A stretch of DNA of 64,000 nt from JAAURB01 sp049649525 (GTDB lineage: Bacteria > Cyanobacteriota > Cyanobacteriia > Cyanobacteriales > Microcoleaceae), in assembly GCA_049649525.1 (NCBI GenBank), contig JBARZE010000064.1, positions 62,001-126,000 on the forward strand, read 5' to 3'. A program made the translations under genes and the position numbers. The notes under the pieces are model-generated. The model saw only the letters and a list, made by a program, of their open reading frames with translations, searched no databases and had not been told where the DNA came from. Of the stretch, positions 1-7,555 are shown in pieces; position 1 is the stretch's first letter; the number at the start of each line of letters is the position of its first letter.

Positions 1-2
1 CA

Positions 3-125
3 GATGATACAATCAAATTAATTTAAGCCTTAAATGCTCAAAATATAGAACGTTTAGCCGCATCTATCTTTGAATTTAATACTTGTGATGATTGACTAAA
101 TTGGTGGCAAGATCACTTAAATTAG
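3..125 (+). pseudogene. possible degraded C-terminal gene fragment at window edge
   Basis: Read in one frame from base 3, this stretch gives a helical tail containing IERLAASIFEFN and ending LNWWQDHLN. It is interrupted by in-frame stops at 24-26 and 93-95 and ends with TAG at 123-125, overlapping the end of the next gene by four bases. The pattern (leucine-rich helix, then an acidic 'DD-L-W' motif) resembles the C-terminus of DUF4351/Rpn-type proteins, but that resemblance is from memory. It could also be ordinary spacer. The upstream part lies outside the window. Confidence 0.2.
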
Positions 126-1396
126 TGTGGAATTATTTGTTCAATTACAATTTTTGCCAGTTTATCGGCAGCACCACTATTACCTCGAACTTGACGCAGG
201 CGATCGCCCATCATTCTCAATTTTAATGGCTGTTCTAAATAGTCTATAACAGTATCGGCGACTTCTCCCGCTGTTATTCGCCCAACTAATTCTGGGACTA
301 TTTCCTGTTTTGCCCAAATATTTGGCCAAGCGTATAATTTTCCCTGTCGTAATACCCAGTTATTGATACCGCGAGCAAACCATGACCCCAAAATAGGTAA
401 ATTGGCTAAAATTCCGGGTATGCCTTCCTGAAGCCGCATAACGTCGAGCTGATAGGTGGGAATCAGCACCACCATGGGAATGGCTAAAGATCCTAATTCG
501 GCTGTATTTGCGCCAATAGTGGTTAAACACAAGTGACATTGACGAAATAAATCATAGGCTGGGGTGGTTGTCCACAGTTGTACCCGTAACCCTTCGGGGG
601 TTTCTAGATAAGGAATTTGATCGAGAATTAATTTAGCGGATAATCCTTCGATTTGTTGTAATATAGGATTATATTGCTGATTGGCATAGTGAGCTAACGT
701 CTGTAAATCGACTGTCGGGGCAACGGGAATCACAAACCGAGTTTGCGGGCGGCGGTTGTATATGTGTTGGGCGATCGCTAAACTAAAGGGTACACCTAAA
801 GCTAACTTCATCGGTTTAGATCCGGGTAAAATCCCAATTAATTCGAGATGGCTTTGTGTTCCGTCAATTTGTTGTAAATTAGATGAAGTCTTAGTGGCAA
901 CAGAAACATCCGCCATCAAATCCCCAATCACATTAAATTTATAATGATATTGAGGCGAAACAGAATTAAGAATTTCGGGTTTCATTACGCCAAAGCCATC
1001 TACCCAACGCCACCATCGCGCCTCCCATTCAGCATAAATCACGCTACGATATCTGAGACGTTTGGCGATCGCAATAGTAAAAAATTGGTCACCGCCGAGA
1101 AATAAAACCGCCCCTGTAGGCGACCATTCCCAGGAATTAGCAGTTTTTCCCCATAGCAAAAACGACCAGAAATCTGCCGCCTTTTGTACGCGATCAACTT
1201 CTGGATACTTTTCTACAACAGCCGCTTCGTTGCCCATCGCGTGCGGACAGGGAGATAAAATCACAGAAATTCGTAAATTTAAATTTAGTGATTTTTCCTG
1301 TTGTCGTAACGCCTTTACTGTTGGGCGTACCCAAGTGGTAATTTCTCCGGGGCCGTTAGATAAAATTAGGATATCAGTTAATTTGTCATTTGTCAT
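122..1396 (-). CDS. lipid-A-disaccharide synthase-related glycosyltransferase-like protein
   Basis: This 424-residue protein has the two-lobed layout of GT-B glycosyltransferases. The N-terminal motif LILSNGPGEITTW resembles the nucleotide-sugar fold of LpxB-type enzymes, and the C-terminal lobe (about residues 180-424) contains GILPGSKP and a TTIGANTAEL segment that would hold the donor sugar nucleotide. It belongs to the cyanobacterial family annotated as lipid-A-disaccharide-synthase-related. True LpxB is usually shorter (about 380 residues) and cyanobacteria normally carry it separately, so the substrate here is uncertain; a role in envelope or glycolipid synthesis is inference. The ATG at 1396 is a plausible start. 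The gene stands alone, with its 3' end at the window edge. Confidence 0.75.
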   Translation of the reverse strand: MTNDKLTDILILSNGPGEITTWVRPTVKALRQQEKSLNLNLRISVILSPCPHAMGNEAAVVEKYPEVDRVQKAADFWSFLLWGKTANSWEWSPTGAVLFLGGDQFFTIAIAKRLRYRSVIYAEWEARWWRWVDGFGVMKPEILNSVSPQYHYKFNVIGDLMADVSVATKTSSNLQQIDGTQSHLELIGILPGSKPMKLALGVPFSLAIAQHIYNRRPQTRFVIPVAPTVDLQTLAHYANQQYNPILQQIEGLSAKLILDQIPYLETPEGLRVQLWTTTPAYDLFRQCHLCLTTIGANTAELGSLAIPMVVLIPTYQLDVMRLQEGIPGILANLPILGSWFARGINNWVLRQGKLYAWPNIWAKQEIVPELVGRITAGEVADTVIDYLEQPLKLRMMGDRLRQVRGNSGAADKLAKIVIEQIIPH

Positions 1397-1526
1397 TAGT
1401 TCTGATTAATTTGTCGTTTTACCCTATATAGCACTAGCACTATGCATATCGGTGCAAAACACTTGTAGAAGCTATTGGCGTAACGCTTCTGGGGGAAAAG
1501 CCTGTTGTCGTCAACTTCTGAATTTT

Positions 1527-1554
1527 GTACAGACGTATCATGCTATGTCTCTAC
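1527..1554. repeat. dispersed ~28-bp palindrome, diverged copy
   Basis: The 28 bases begin GTACAGACGTATCATG and end GTCTCTAC. They match, with a few substitutions, the near-perfect palindrome at 45244-45271 (GTACAGACGTTACATG...GTCTCTAC). The arms still pair partly. It lies in the 252-bp spacer between two divergently transcribed genes; the rest of this spacer holds only a short ATCATCA-type repeat near 1625. Confidence 0.6.
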
Positions 1555-1648
1555 TGCGTAGCACGCTAGATCACCTCGTCAAAACTTTCCTCTTTACTAT
1601 ATTGCGTTATCTTAAAAAAGCATCAATCATCAATCATCACCCCACCTT

Positions 1649-2293
1649 ATGACTCAGACTGTTTGGATTGCAAGACATGGAAACCGGATAGATTTTGTTA
1701 ACCCGGAGTGGTTTAATACAGCCCAGCGTCGTTACGACCCTCATTTATCCGATGATGGCATCATTCAAGCCCAACAATTAGCCAAACGCTTATCGTCTGA
1801 GAATATTAGTCATATTTTCGCTTCCCCTTTTTTACGTACAGTTCAAACCGCTTATGCCGTTGCAGAAATATTAGATATTCCGCTTAAATTAGACTGGGGT
1901 TTATGTGAATGGTTAAATGTAGAATGGATGTCTGAACAGCCAGAAACATTATCCGTTGAAACATTAGTTCAACAATTTCCCCGCATCGATCAAACTCACG
2001 TTACTCCCCTAACCAAATATCCTGAAACTCGGCAAGATTTTTTAAATAGAACAGGTGAAGCCGCCAGACGTTTAGTTGCATCTTATCCCGATGAAGACTT
2101 ACTATTTGTCGGACATGGACTATCAGTCGTGGGAACAGCAATGGGATTAGTTCCTAGTTTAACGGCTTCCGATATTACCGCCAGCTTATGTTGTTTAGTC
2201 AAGTTAGTCCGTAATGGTTCAGACTGGACAGCAGAACTGTTTGGAGATACCTCCCATTTATCTGAGACAGAAACAACTGTTCGGTTTAATTAA
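1649..2293 (+). CDS. histidine phosphatase family protein (phosphoglycerate mutase-like)
   Basis: This 214-residue protein of the branch-2-like histidine phosphatase superfamily has the RHG catalytic motif near the N-terminus (WIARHGNRIDF, phospho-accepting His at about residue 10), a conserved arginine in ASPFLRTVQTA (about residue 60), and the second catalytic His in LFVGHGLSVVG (about residue 155). These form the phosphate pocket of the family. The large N-terminal insert 'NPEWFNTAQRRYDPHLSDDG' is typical of the subgroup acting on small phosphomonoesters. The physiological substrate cannot be read from sequence. It is a stand-alone gene with a repeat array directly downstream. Confidence 0.85.
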   Translation: MTQTVWIARHGNRIDFVNPEWFNTAQRRYDPHLSDDGIIQAQQLAKRLSSENISHIFASPFLRTVQTAYAVAEILDIPLKLDWGLCEWLNVEWMSEQPETLSVETLVQQFPRIDQTHVTPLTKYPETRQDFLNRTGEAARRLVASYPDEDLLFVGHGLSVVGTAMGLVPSLTASDITASLCCLVKLVRNGSDWTAELFGDTSHLSETETTVRFN

Positions 2294-2338
2294 ATATTAG
2301 GTTAAAAGAATAAGGATAAACAGACCTCCTCTTTCCTT

Positions 2339-2826
2339 ATATAGTATTTCTCGATACTCCTCTCTTTGTATCTTTGTGGTTTAATTCAATACAACTTCAC
2401 TTCAACTTCATCAAAGATTGGGCTATTTATGACTGGACGGAATAGGGAACAGGAAAAAAGTATAAACTTCCCCGAACGATATCGTATTTCTCGATATTCC
2501 TCCCTTTGTATCTTCGTATCTTTGTGTGTTTGTGGTTTAATTCAATACAACTTCACTTCAACTTCATCAAAGATTGGGCTATTTATGACTGGACGGAATA
2601 GGGAACGGGAAAGAAGTATAAACTTCCCAGAACGATATCGTATTTCTCTATATCCCTCCCTTTGTGTCATAAGTGTGTTTGTGGTTTAATTCAATACAAC
2701 TTCACTTCAACTTCATCAAAGATTGGGTTATTTATGACGGGAAGGAATAGAAAAAAGAGGATACACAACTATATCGTATTTCTCTATATCCCTCTGTTTA
2801 TGTCTTTGTGGTTTAACTCAATTCCT
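2339..2826. repeat. imperfect tandem repeat array (~150-bp units) running into the glcF 3' end
   Basis: About three units starting near 2373, 2529 and 2678 (periods 156, 149 and 127 bp) share the string TTTGTGGTTTAATTCAATAC, then CTTCATCAAAGATTGGG, TATTTATGACTGGACGGAAT and a tail ending ATATCGTATTTCTC. A fourth partial unit begins at 2805 and lies inside the last codons of glcF, read on the other strand. A 107-codon open frame through the array on the plus strand is a by-product of the repeats and is not called. The array fills most of the 490-bp gap between the phosphatase gene and glcF. Confidence 0.85.
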
Positions 2827-4217
2827 CGAATAGCATAATCTAACAATTCTATCGGATGCATTAACGCTATTTCTTCTCCTTGTAATTCTAAATGCTTTTT
2901 AATTTGCAAAGAACACCCAGGATTAGCCGAAGCAATTAACTTTGCACCCGTATTCAGCAGATTTTCAACTTTCTGTTGACCCAACTCATCCGCCACTTCC
3001 GGCTGCAACATATTATAAACCCCCGCACTACCACAACATAAAGCAGCATCAACTGGTTCTTGTAATTTTACACCCGGAATTTGCTTTAATAATTCTCGCG
3101 GTTGAACACTTATTTTCTGTCCGTGCAATAGATGACAAGCATCTTGATAAACTAAGGTTAAATCTTTATCTTTTACCAACGGAGATAGAGAAGCTGTTAA
3201 CCCTACTTCTGCTAAAAATTCTTGTACATCTTTAACTTTACCTGCAAATTCTTTTGCTTTCTCACAATACTCAGAATCATCTTTTAAGATATTGCCATAT
3301 TCTTTTAAAGTATGTCCGCAACCCGCCGCATTAATAATCACAAAATCAACCCCCGTTTCCGCAAAACTATCAATCATTGCGATCGCCAAAGTATGGGCTT
3401 GTTCAGTTTGTCCTTGATGTTCAGGTAAAGCCGCACAACAACCCTGAGTTTTCGGAATCACCACTTCACAACCATTAGCCGTTAAAACTCTAACTGTTGC
3501 TTCATTTACAGGCGAGAAAAATAACCGTTGTACACAACCCAATATCATCCCAACGCGATAACGTTTTTCCCCTTTTGCTGGAATTATAGTCGGTAATTTA
3601 TCCTGAAAAGAATCAGTTGTAATTTTAGGTAAAATAGATTCCATTGCCCCTAAACGAGGGAATATTTTCGGTAATAAACCTGTCGTGCGGACTATTTTTT
3701 GTACGCCTAATTTTTGATAGAGAAATAAAGGCAGTAAAAAGACTCGTAACCGATTAGGATAAGGAAATAAATTAAAGATTAATAGCCGAATTAATCTATC
3801 CGGTAAATTGCGGGGAATATTCCGTTCAACTTGAGGACGAGTCGCAGTAATTAATTTATCGTATTGTACGCCAGACGGACAAGTTGTCACACAGGCTAAA
3901 CACCCCAGACAACTATCAAAATGTTGGGCAATTGTTTCTTCTAAAGGAGCATCTTGTTTATTAATCGCATCCATTAGATAAATGCGACCTCGAGGTGAAT
4001 CCATTTCTTTACCCATCACCCGATAACTGGGGCAAGTGGCTAAACAAAATCCACAGTGAACACAGGTATTAATTAAGTCAGGATTAGGAGGAGATTGGTT
4101 ATCAAAACCGGGAAATTCTTCGGGAGATTGTAAATGAGGATTTTGCCCGAGAAAGTTACTCTCTTTGGCAGGAACAGTTTTAGCTGTATTGTCAAATTTT
4201 GGATCTGAAGTTTGCAT
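2784..4217 (-). CDS. glcF: glycolate dehydrogenase iron-sulfur subunit GlcF
   Basis: This 477-residue (Fe-S)-binding protein transfers electrons from glycolate oxidised by the flavoprotein subunits, as part of photorespiratory 2-phosphoglycolate salvage. Two 4Fe-4S ferredoxin-type motifs are present: CVHCGFCLATCP (about residues 52-63) and CLGCLACVTTCP (about 103-114). Two cysteine-rich CCG domains follow, around GCCAALPEH (about 260) and ALCCGSAG (about 395). The length suits cyanobacterial GlcF. glcE lies 437 bp upstream on the same strand, separated by an unusual conserved spacer element. The last dozen or so codons coincide with the end of the downstream repeat array, so the extreme C-terminus may differ from orthologues. 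Confidence 0.92.
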   Translation of the reverse strand: MQTSDPKFDNTAKTVPAKESNFLGQNPHLQSPEEFPGFDNQSPPNPDLINTCVHCGFCLATCPSYRVMGKEMDSPRGRIYLMDAINKQDAPLEETIAQHFDSCLGCLACVTTCPSGVQYDKLITATRPQVERNIPRNLPDRLIRLLIFNLFPYPNRLRVFLLPLFLYQKLGVQKIVRTTGLLPKIFPRLGAMESILPKITTDSFQDKLPTIIPAKGEKRYRVGMILGCVQRLFFSPVNEATVRVLTANGCEVVIPKTQGCCAALPEHQGQTEQAHTLAIAMIDSFAETGVDFVIINAAGCGHTLKEYGNILKDDSEYCEKAKEFAGKVKDVQEFLAEVGLTASLSPLVKDKDLTLVYQDACHLLHGQKISVQPRELLKQIPGVKLQEPVDAALCCGSAGVYNMLQPEVADELGQQKVENLLNTGAKLIASANPGCSLQIKKHLELQGEEIALMHPIELLDYAIRGIELNHKDINRGI

Positions 4218-4471
4218 TTTATATTTATATGGATAATATTTTATTCTATAATTCGGTCTTCTTTTTTAGTCAGAGCGCATATTTTAGTACTTTTGTCAAT
4301 ACCCCTCGAAAGTAGAGTATTCAAAACTTGTTCAACCTCTAATATGTTATAGTCCCTTAAATTGAGTATTTATGACGAGAGTTTATAGAAGATAATCAGG
4401 GTTTGAAGCGAATATATACCAAAAATTAAGTTTGTAGGCATAGCACTACCCAACTATACGCTATGTTCAGC

Positions 4472-4500
4472 ATGATACCAAACCCGACTTGAGCTGTCAA
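4472..4500 (-). promoter_or_regulatory. candidate sigma70-type promoter upstream of glcF
   Basis: On the minus strand, TTGACA (4500-4495) is followed after 17 bases by TATCAT (4477-4472). The predicted start falls at about 4465, the first base of the CATAGC/GCTATG hairpin. An inverted repeat TGTCA-N8-TGACA (4564-4547) lies 46 bp upstream of the -35 box. The same arrangement recurs in the second copy near 47.2 kb. If used for glcF, the leader would be about 245 nt. Confidence 0.5.
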
Positions 4501-4546
4501 CCCCCTATTATTTCGTTCAATAAATACCCTGAATTTTGGTCTGCAA

Positions 4547-4564
4547 TGTCATCATTCTTTGACA
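4547..4564. promoter_or_regulatory. inverted repeat TGTCA-N8-TGACA, candidate operator (copy 1)
   Basis: The 5-bp arms are perfect and identical in the second module copy (47131-47148), while six of the eight spacer bases differ in pattern between copies (AAGAATGA versus AATTATCA). Conserved arms around a variable spacer are what a dimeric regulator site would show. The binding protein is unknown; the arms do not match the NtcA consensus GTA-N8-TAC. Confidence 0.45.
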
Positions 4565-4654
4565 TATATATGCTTTTTTAATGTTTTATCTGCGATCGCT
4601 TAAACAAAAATTATCTATTTTGAGGATTTGAGAGATACATCTATAATATAGAAT

Positions 4655-5977
4655 TTAAATTCCTCCGATAAAACGATGGGGACTAAAGATAGAATTAGGA
4701 TCAAACTGTTGTTTAATTTGCTGCATCAACTTTAATCCATTTCCCGAATAACCCCAAACATCTATTTTTTGTTTCAGATCCATCGGAGCCGCTAAAACAG
4801 ATAAAAATCCGCCTTTGGCTTCACACCATTTTCGCAGATTTAACAACTGTTCTGCCGTTACTGTTTCAAACTGCAACATTCCTAAACCCACTCCGGCATG
4901 AATCCATCCGGTTGTTTGAGATTGAGTTAATGTTTCAATCGCCGCGTTCGGACTTACTCCTATTTTGCAGATAATTTGTGAATTTGAGCCAGAAATACTC
5001 ATTTGTTGATTCAATTGTTGCCATAAATTCTGCTCATCAGTATTAACTAAACCGCCTTTGAGTCCGAGTTTTTCCCCTACTTCCAATAGCCGAGAACTTT
5101 GTTGTTGAACGCTTTCAGTAATACTTTCAAATTTTACCAATAATCCTAAACCTGAACCTAACTCCAATTTCTCTATTAATGTGGGAGATAAAATATCAAC
5201 CGCCACCGGAGTTAAAGCAGAAGATAATAAGGTTTGGCTGGCTTGAGTAATTGCAGCGGCATCTCCCGTTAACAATACCGTTGCTGAATCTAACGCCATC
5301 GGATAAAGCCGTAATGTCACTTGGCTAATTAACCCCAAAGTACCGTAAGATCCCGTTAATAGCTTCATTAAATCGTATCCGGCAACATTTTTCACCACTC
5401 GTCCGCCCGCTTTAGCGATTTTACCGTCACTACGAATAAAAGAAATCCCCAAAACCATATCCCGCACACTACGATAGCGTTGCCGTAATGAACCCGTATC
5501 GGCTGTGGCTATAATTCCGCCAATAGTTGCCGTCTGTGGATATGCCGGATCTATGGCAATAAACTGTCCGACTTTGGCTAAAGTTTGCTGCAATTGTTCA
5601 AATTTCATCCCGGCTTCAACCGTTACCGTCAAATCACCCACCGCGTGTTCAATTAAACGATTTAACCGTTCTGTACTCACCGCCAGATGTACATCCTCGA
5701 CTAAGCCCCCCCAATGTAATTTACTCCCGCCACCATAAGGCAAAATACGATAACGATTAACGCTTGCGATCGCCACCACTGCTGCTAATTCTTCTGAGGT
5801 ATTGGGGTAAACCACCGCTTGTATATGGGTTTCGGGTGTAACTGCCTGAGTCAGATTTTGTTGTAAAGCCGGGTTAAGATTGTCCCAAGGAATTACCCCA
5901 TCGTTTCCAACAATAGCTTGTAATTCTTCCAGGTTAAGGGGTTTGGCGGTTTCAGTAGATGTTATAGTGCCATCCAT
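4655..5977 (-). CDS. glcE: glycolate dehydrogenase FAD-binding subunit GlcE-like
   Basis: This 440-residue FAD-binding PCMH-type oxidoreductase contributes to glycolate oxidation with GlcF. The FAD domain spans about residues 50-225. It shows PYGGGSKLHWGG (about 80-91), an ATIGGIIATADTGSLRQRY stretch that lines the isoalloxazine pocket, and GGRVVKNVAGYDLMKLLTGS (about 190-210). The C-terminal half is the more variable cap domain, ending in FDPNSIFSPHRF, the usual last motif of GlcD/GlcE proteins. Length and the GlcF neighbour favour GlcE over GlcD; a GlcD-like catalytic subunit is not in this window. The gene ends ten bases from the conserved spacer module. Confidence 0.85.
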   Translation of the reverse strand: MDGTITSTETAKPLNLEELQAIVGNDGVIPWDNLNPALQQNLTQAVTPETHIQAVVYPNTSEELAAVVAIASVNRYRILPYGGGSKLHWGGLVEDVHLAVSTERLNRLIEHAVGDLTVTVEAGMKFEQLQQTLAKVGQFIAIDPAYPQTATIGGIIATADTGSLRQRYRSVRDMVLGISFIRSDGKIAKAGGRVVKNVAGYDLMKLLTGSYGTLGLISQVTLRLYPMALDSATVLLTGDAAAITQASQTLLSSALTPVAVDILSPTLIEKLELGSGLGLLVKFESITESVQQQSSRLLEVGEKLGLKGGLVNTDEQNLWQQLNQQMSISGSNSQIICKIGVSPNAAIETLTQSQTTGWIHAGVGLGMLQFETVTAEQLLNLRKWCEAKGGFLSVLAAPMDLKQKIDVWGYSGNGLKLMQQIKQQFDPNSIFSPHRFIGGI

Positions 5978-6140
5978 TAATATTAAAATGCGGTTGATGA
6001 TCTAAAAATATCTTTCTATTGTAGAAGAAATTGGACTCAAATCTACAGAATCAATTCTTTATAATTTTAGAATACAAGGATATATTCATCAAATATAACG
6101 GCTGATCTGATTGGACCCAGTTACATTATTAGGTATTGTC

Positions 6141-7454
6141 ATGAATAAAGAACAGCTTCAGCAAGAGTATAAAGATGGACGTAGAGACTTCACTAATCTA
6201 GATTTATCCGGTTTAGACTTAGCAAAGATTAATCTAACTGGTGCTGACTTAAGTGGTTCTAACCTCAACGGCTCTAGACTTGTTTATGCAAAATTAACAG
6301 GAGCCAACTTAACAGGAGTAAATTTATCAGGTGCTTACTTAGGTATAGCCGATTTAACTAATACCAACTTAACAAGAGCAAACTTATCTAACACTAAGTT
6401 ATATGAGACAAATTTCACCAATGCAAATCTGACAAACGCTAATCTCGCAAATATTGAATTTGAGAAGACTAACTTTAGGAGGGCTAATTTACAGGGAATT
6501 CAATTTGAAGGCACTTCATTCTTATCTACCAATTTAACTGAGGCTAAAAATCTTCCCTCGCCTATGTTCTCCCCCTTATTTATTCCAACAAATCACCCAG
6601 ATACAGATCTAGTGAATTCACTTGGCTCTTTGACTGAAGGATTACTCTATTTCTCAGAGTCTGAGTATCTTTATGATATTTTCTTGTGGAATAGGGCGAT
6701 TAGAGGAGAATTTACATTAGAGAAGTTTCTCAAAGAAATGGGACATTTAAAGCCTAAAAATCTTCAAAGTTTGCAGTCAGTTGAGTTTGATACCAAGCAG
6801 CCTACCAGAAAGTATCAAGTTCTGCTTGACAAAATTAAAGCGGAGTTATTTGATCTTGAAATATATCAATTTGAAACTAATTATATTAGAGAAGGTTGCT
6901 CTAAGTCAGAAATACCTTACATTATTGTAGGTCGTACAGCAGTAGGTGATTGGTTTGCTGCTATAATCGGTGATAACTTTGATGTCTACGGGACAAGCGA
7001 TCGCTTCGGCGAAAATACTGACATCAGCACAGTGACTGAGATGAATGAAGCGCTCACCAAGGATGACGCAGCAATGACAAAAGCTGAACATCTCAATTTA
7101 ATTTCTGCTGTCGAGGAAGCAGATGCTGAGATAGAAGGCCTGATTTGGTCATTAGCTGAGGATCGAGATCTAATGCTTCATAAATTACTTTTAGCCACTG
7201 ATATATTTATGATCGAGGAAGATTATAGCTATGTAATTCAGGAAGATTATTATGAAGACTATGAAGAAGAGGATATGGGTGAAGCTGAGAAACTAGAACA
7301 GGAAAAGAGGGAAGTATTGGCTCAATTAGTACTGAATAATTTATCTAATATTCGGGTTTATTTTGTTGGAGAATTTGACATAGATGTATACTTAATTGGA
7401 CAAACAACTAATCAAGACTGGCTTGGTATTCATACAAGAATGTCGTGTACTTAA
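6141..7454 (+). CDS. pentapeptide-repeat protein with two NuiA-like nuclease-inhibitor domains
   Basis: The 437-residue product starts at ATG 6141; a TTG ten codons earlier is possible but weaker. Residues about 17-135 are pentapeptide repeats of the A(D/N)LxX type (for example GADLSGSNLNGSRL), predicted to form a right-handed beta-helix. Residues about 156-280 resemble NuiA, the protein inhibitor of the sugar-nonspecific nuclease NucA of Anabaena: LTEGLLYFSESEY and FLW, then KYQVLLDKIKAELFDLEIYQ. A second, more diverged NuiA-like unit fills about 315-437 and ends in the NuiA-like pattern VYLIGQTT...LGIHTRM. An acidic stretch (EDYYEDYEEEDMGE) sits inside it. Nuclease inhibition is inferred from the family. 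No nuclease gene is adjacent. Confidence 0.8.
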   Translation: MNKEQLQQEYKDGRRDFTNLDLSGLDLAKINLTGADLSGSNLNGSRLVYAKLTGANLTGVNLSGAYLGIADLTNTNLTRANLSNTKLYETNFTNANLTNANLANIEFEKTNFRRANLQGIQFEGTSFLSTNLTEAKNLPSPMFSPLFIPTNHPDTDLVNSLGSLTEGLLYFSESEYLYDIFLWNRAIRGEFTLEKFLKEMGHLKPKNLQSLQSVEFDTKQPTRKYQVLLDKIKAELFDLEIYQFETNYIREGCSKSEIPYIIVGRTAVGDWFAAIIGDNFDVYGTSDRFGENTDISTVTEMNEALTKDDAAMTKAEHLNLISAVEEADAEIEGLIWSLAEDRDLMLHKLLLATDIFMIEEDYSYVIQEDYYEDYEEEDMGEAEKLEQEKREVLAQLVLNNLSNIRVYFVGEFDIDVYLIGQTTNQDWLGIHTRMSCT

Positions 7455-7555
7455 TCATATTAAATATAATTAGGTAGTATGGACTTAATAAAACTTTTTT
7501 AGGGTGCATCAATTACCCATTCTAATTATTCCCTATTTTAAATCTAAGAAATATT

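Larger units (their letters stand above)
4360..4645 (-). repeat. two-copy conserved promoter/leader module, copy 1 (upstream of glcF)
   Basis: This segment aligns collinearly, in inverted orientation, with 47050-47335. Shared blocks are 4391-4408 (GATAATCAGGGTTTGAAG, identical in both), 4431-4440 (TTTGTAGGCA), 4492-4504 (AGCTGTCAACCCC), 4544-4552, 4558-4564 (TTTGACA), 4605-4614 (CAAAAATTAT) and 4631-4637 (AGAGATA). Spacings between blocks differ by at most one base from the other copy. On the minus strand it carries an inverted repeat, a TTGACA promoter and a 6-bp hairpin (CATAGC/GCTATG, 4439-4465) where the RNA should start. It fills most of the 437-bp glcE-glcF spacer. No protein is encoded. 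It may be the glcF promoter and leader, or an independent RNA. Confidence 0.75.

Noticed and set aside
2366..2689. 107-codon plus-strand frame across the tandem array
   Set aside because: It is repetitive because the DNA is; the two halves of the product are the same string, it has no ribosome-binding site, and its composition is unlike neighbouring proteins.
4360..4645. Module copy as an insertion sequence or MITE
   Set aside because: No terminal inverted repeats or target duplications are visible at the limits of the alignment, and the interior blocks, not the ends, are best conserved.
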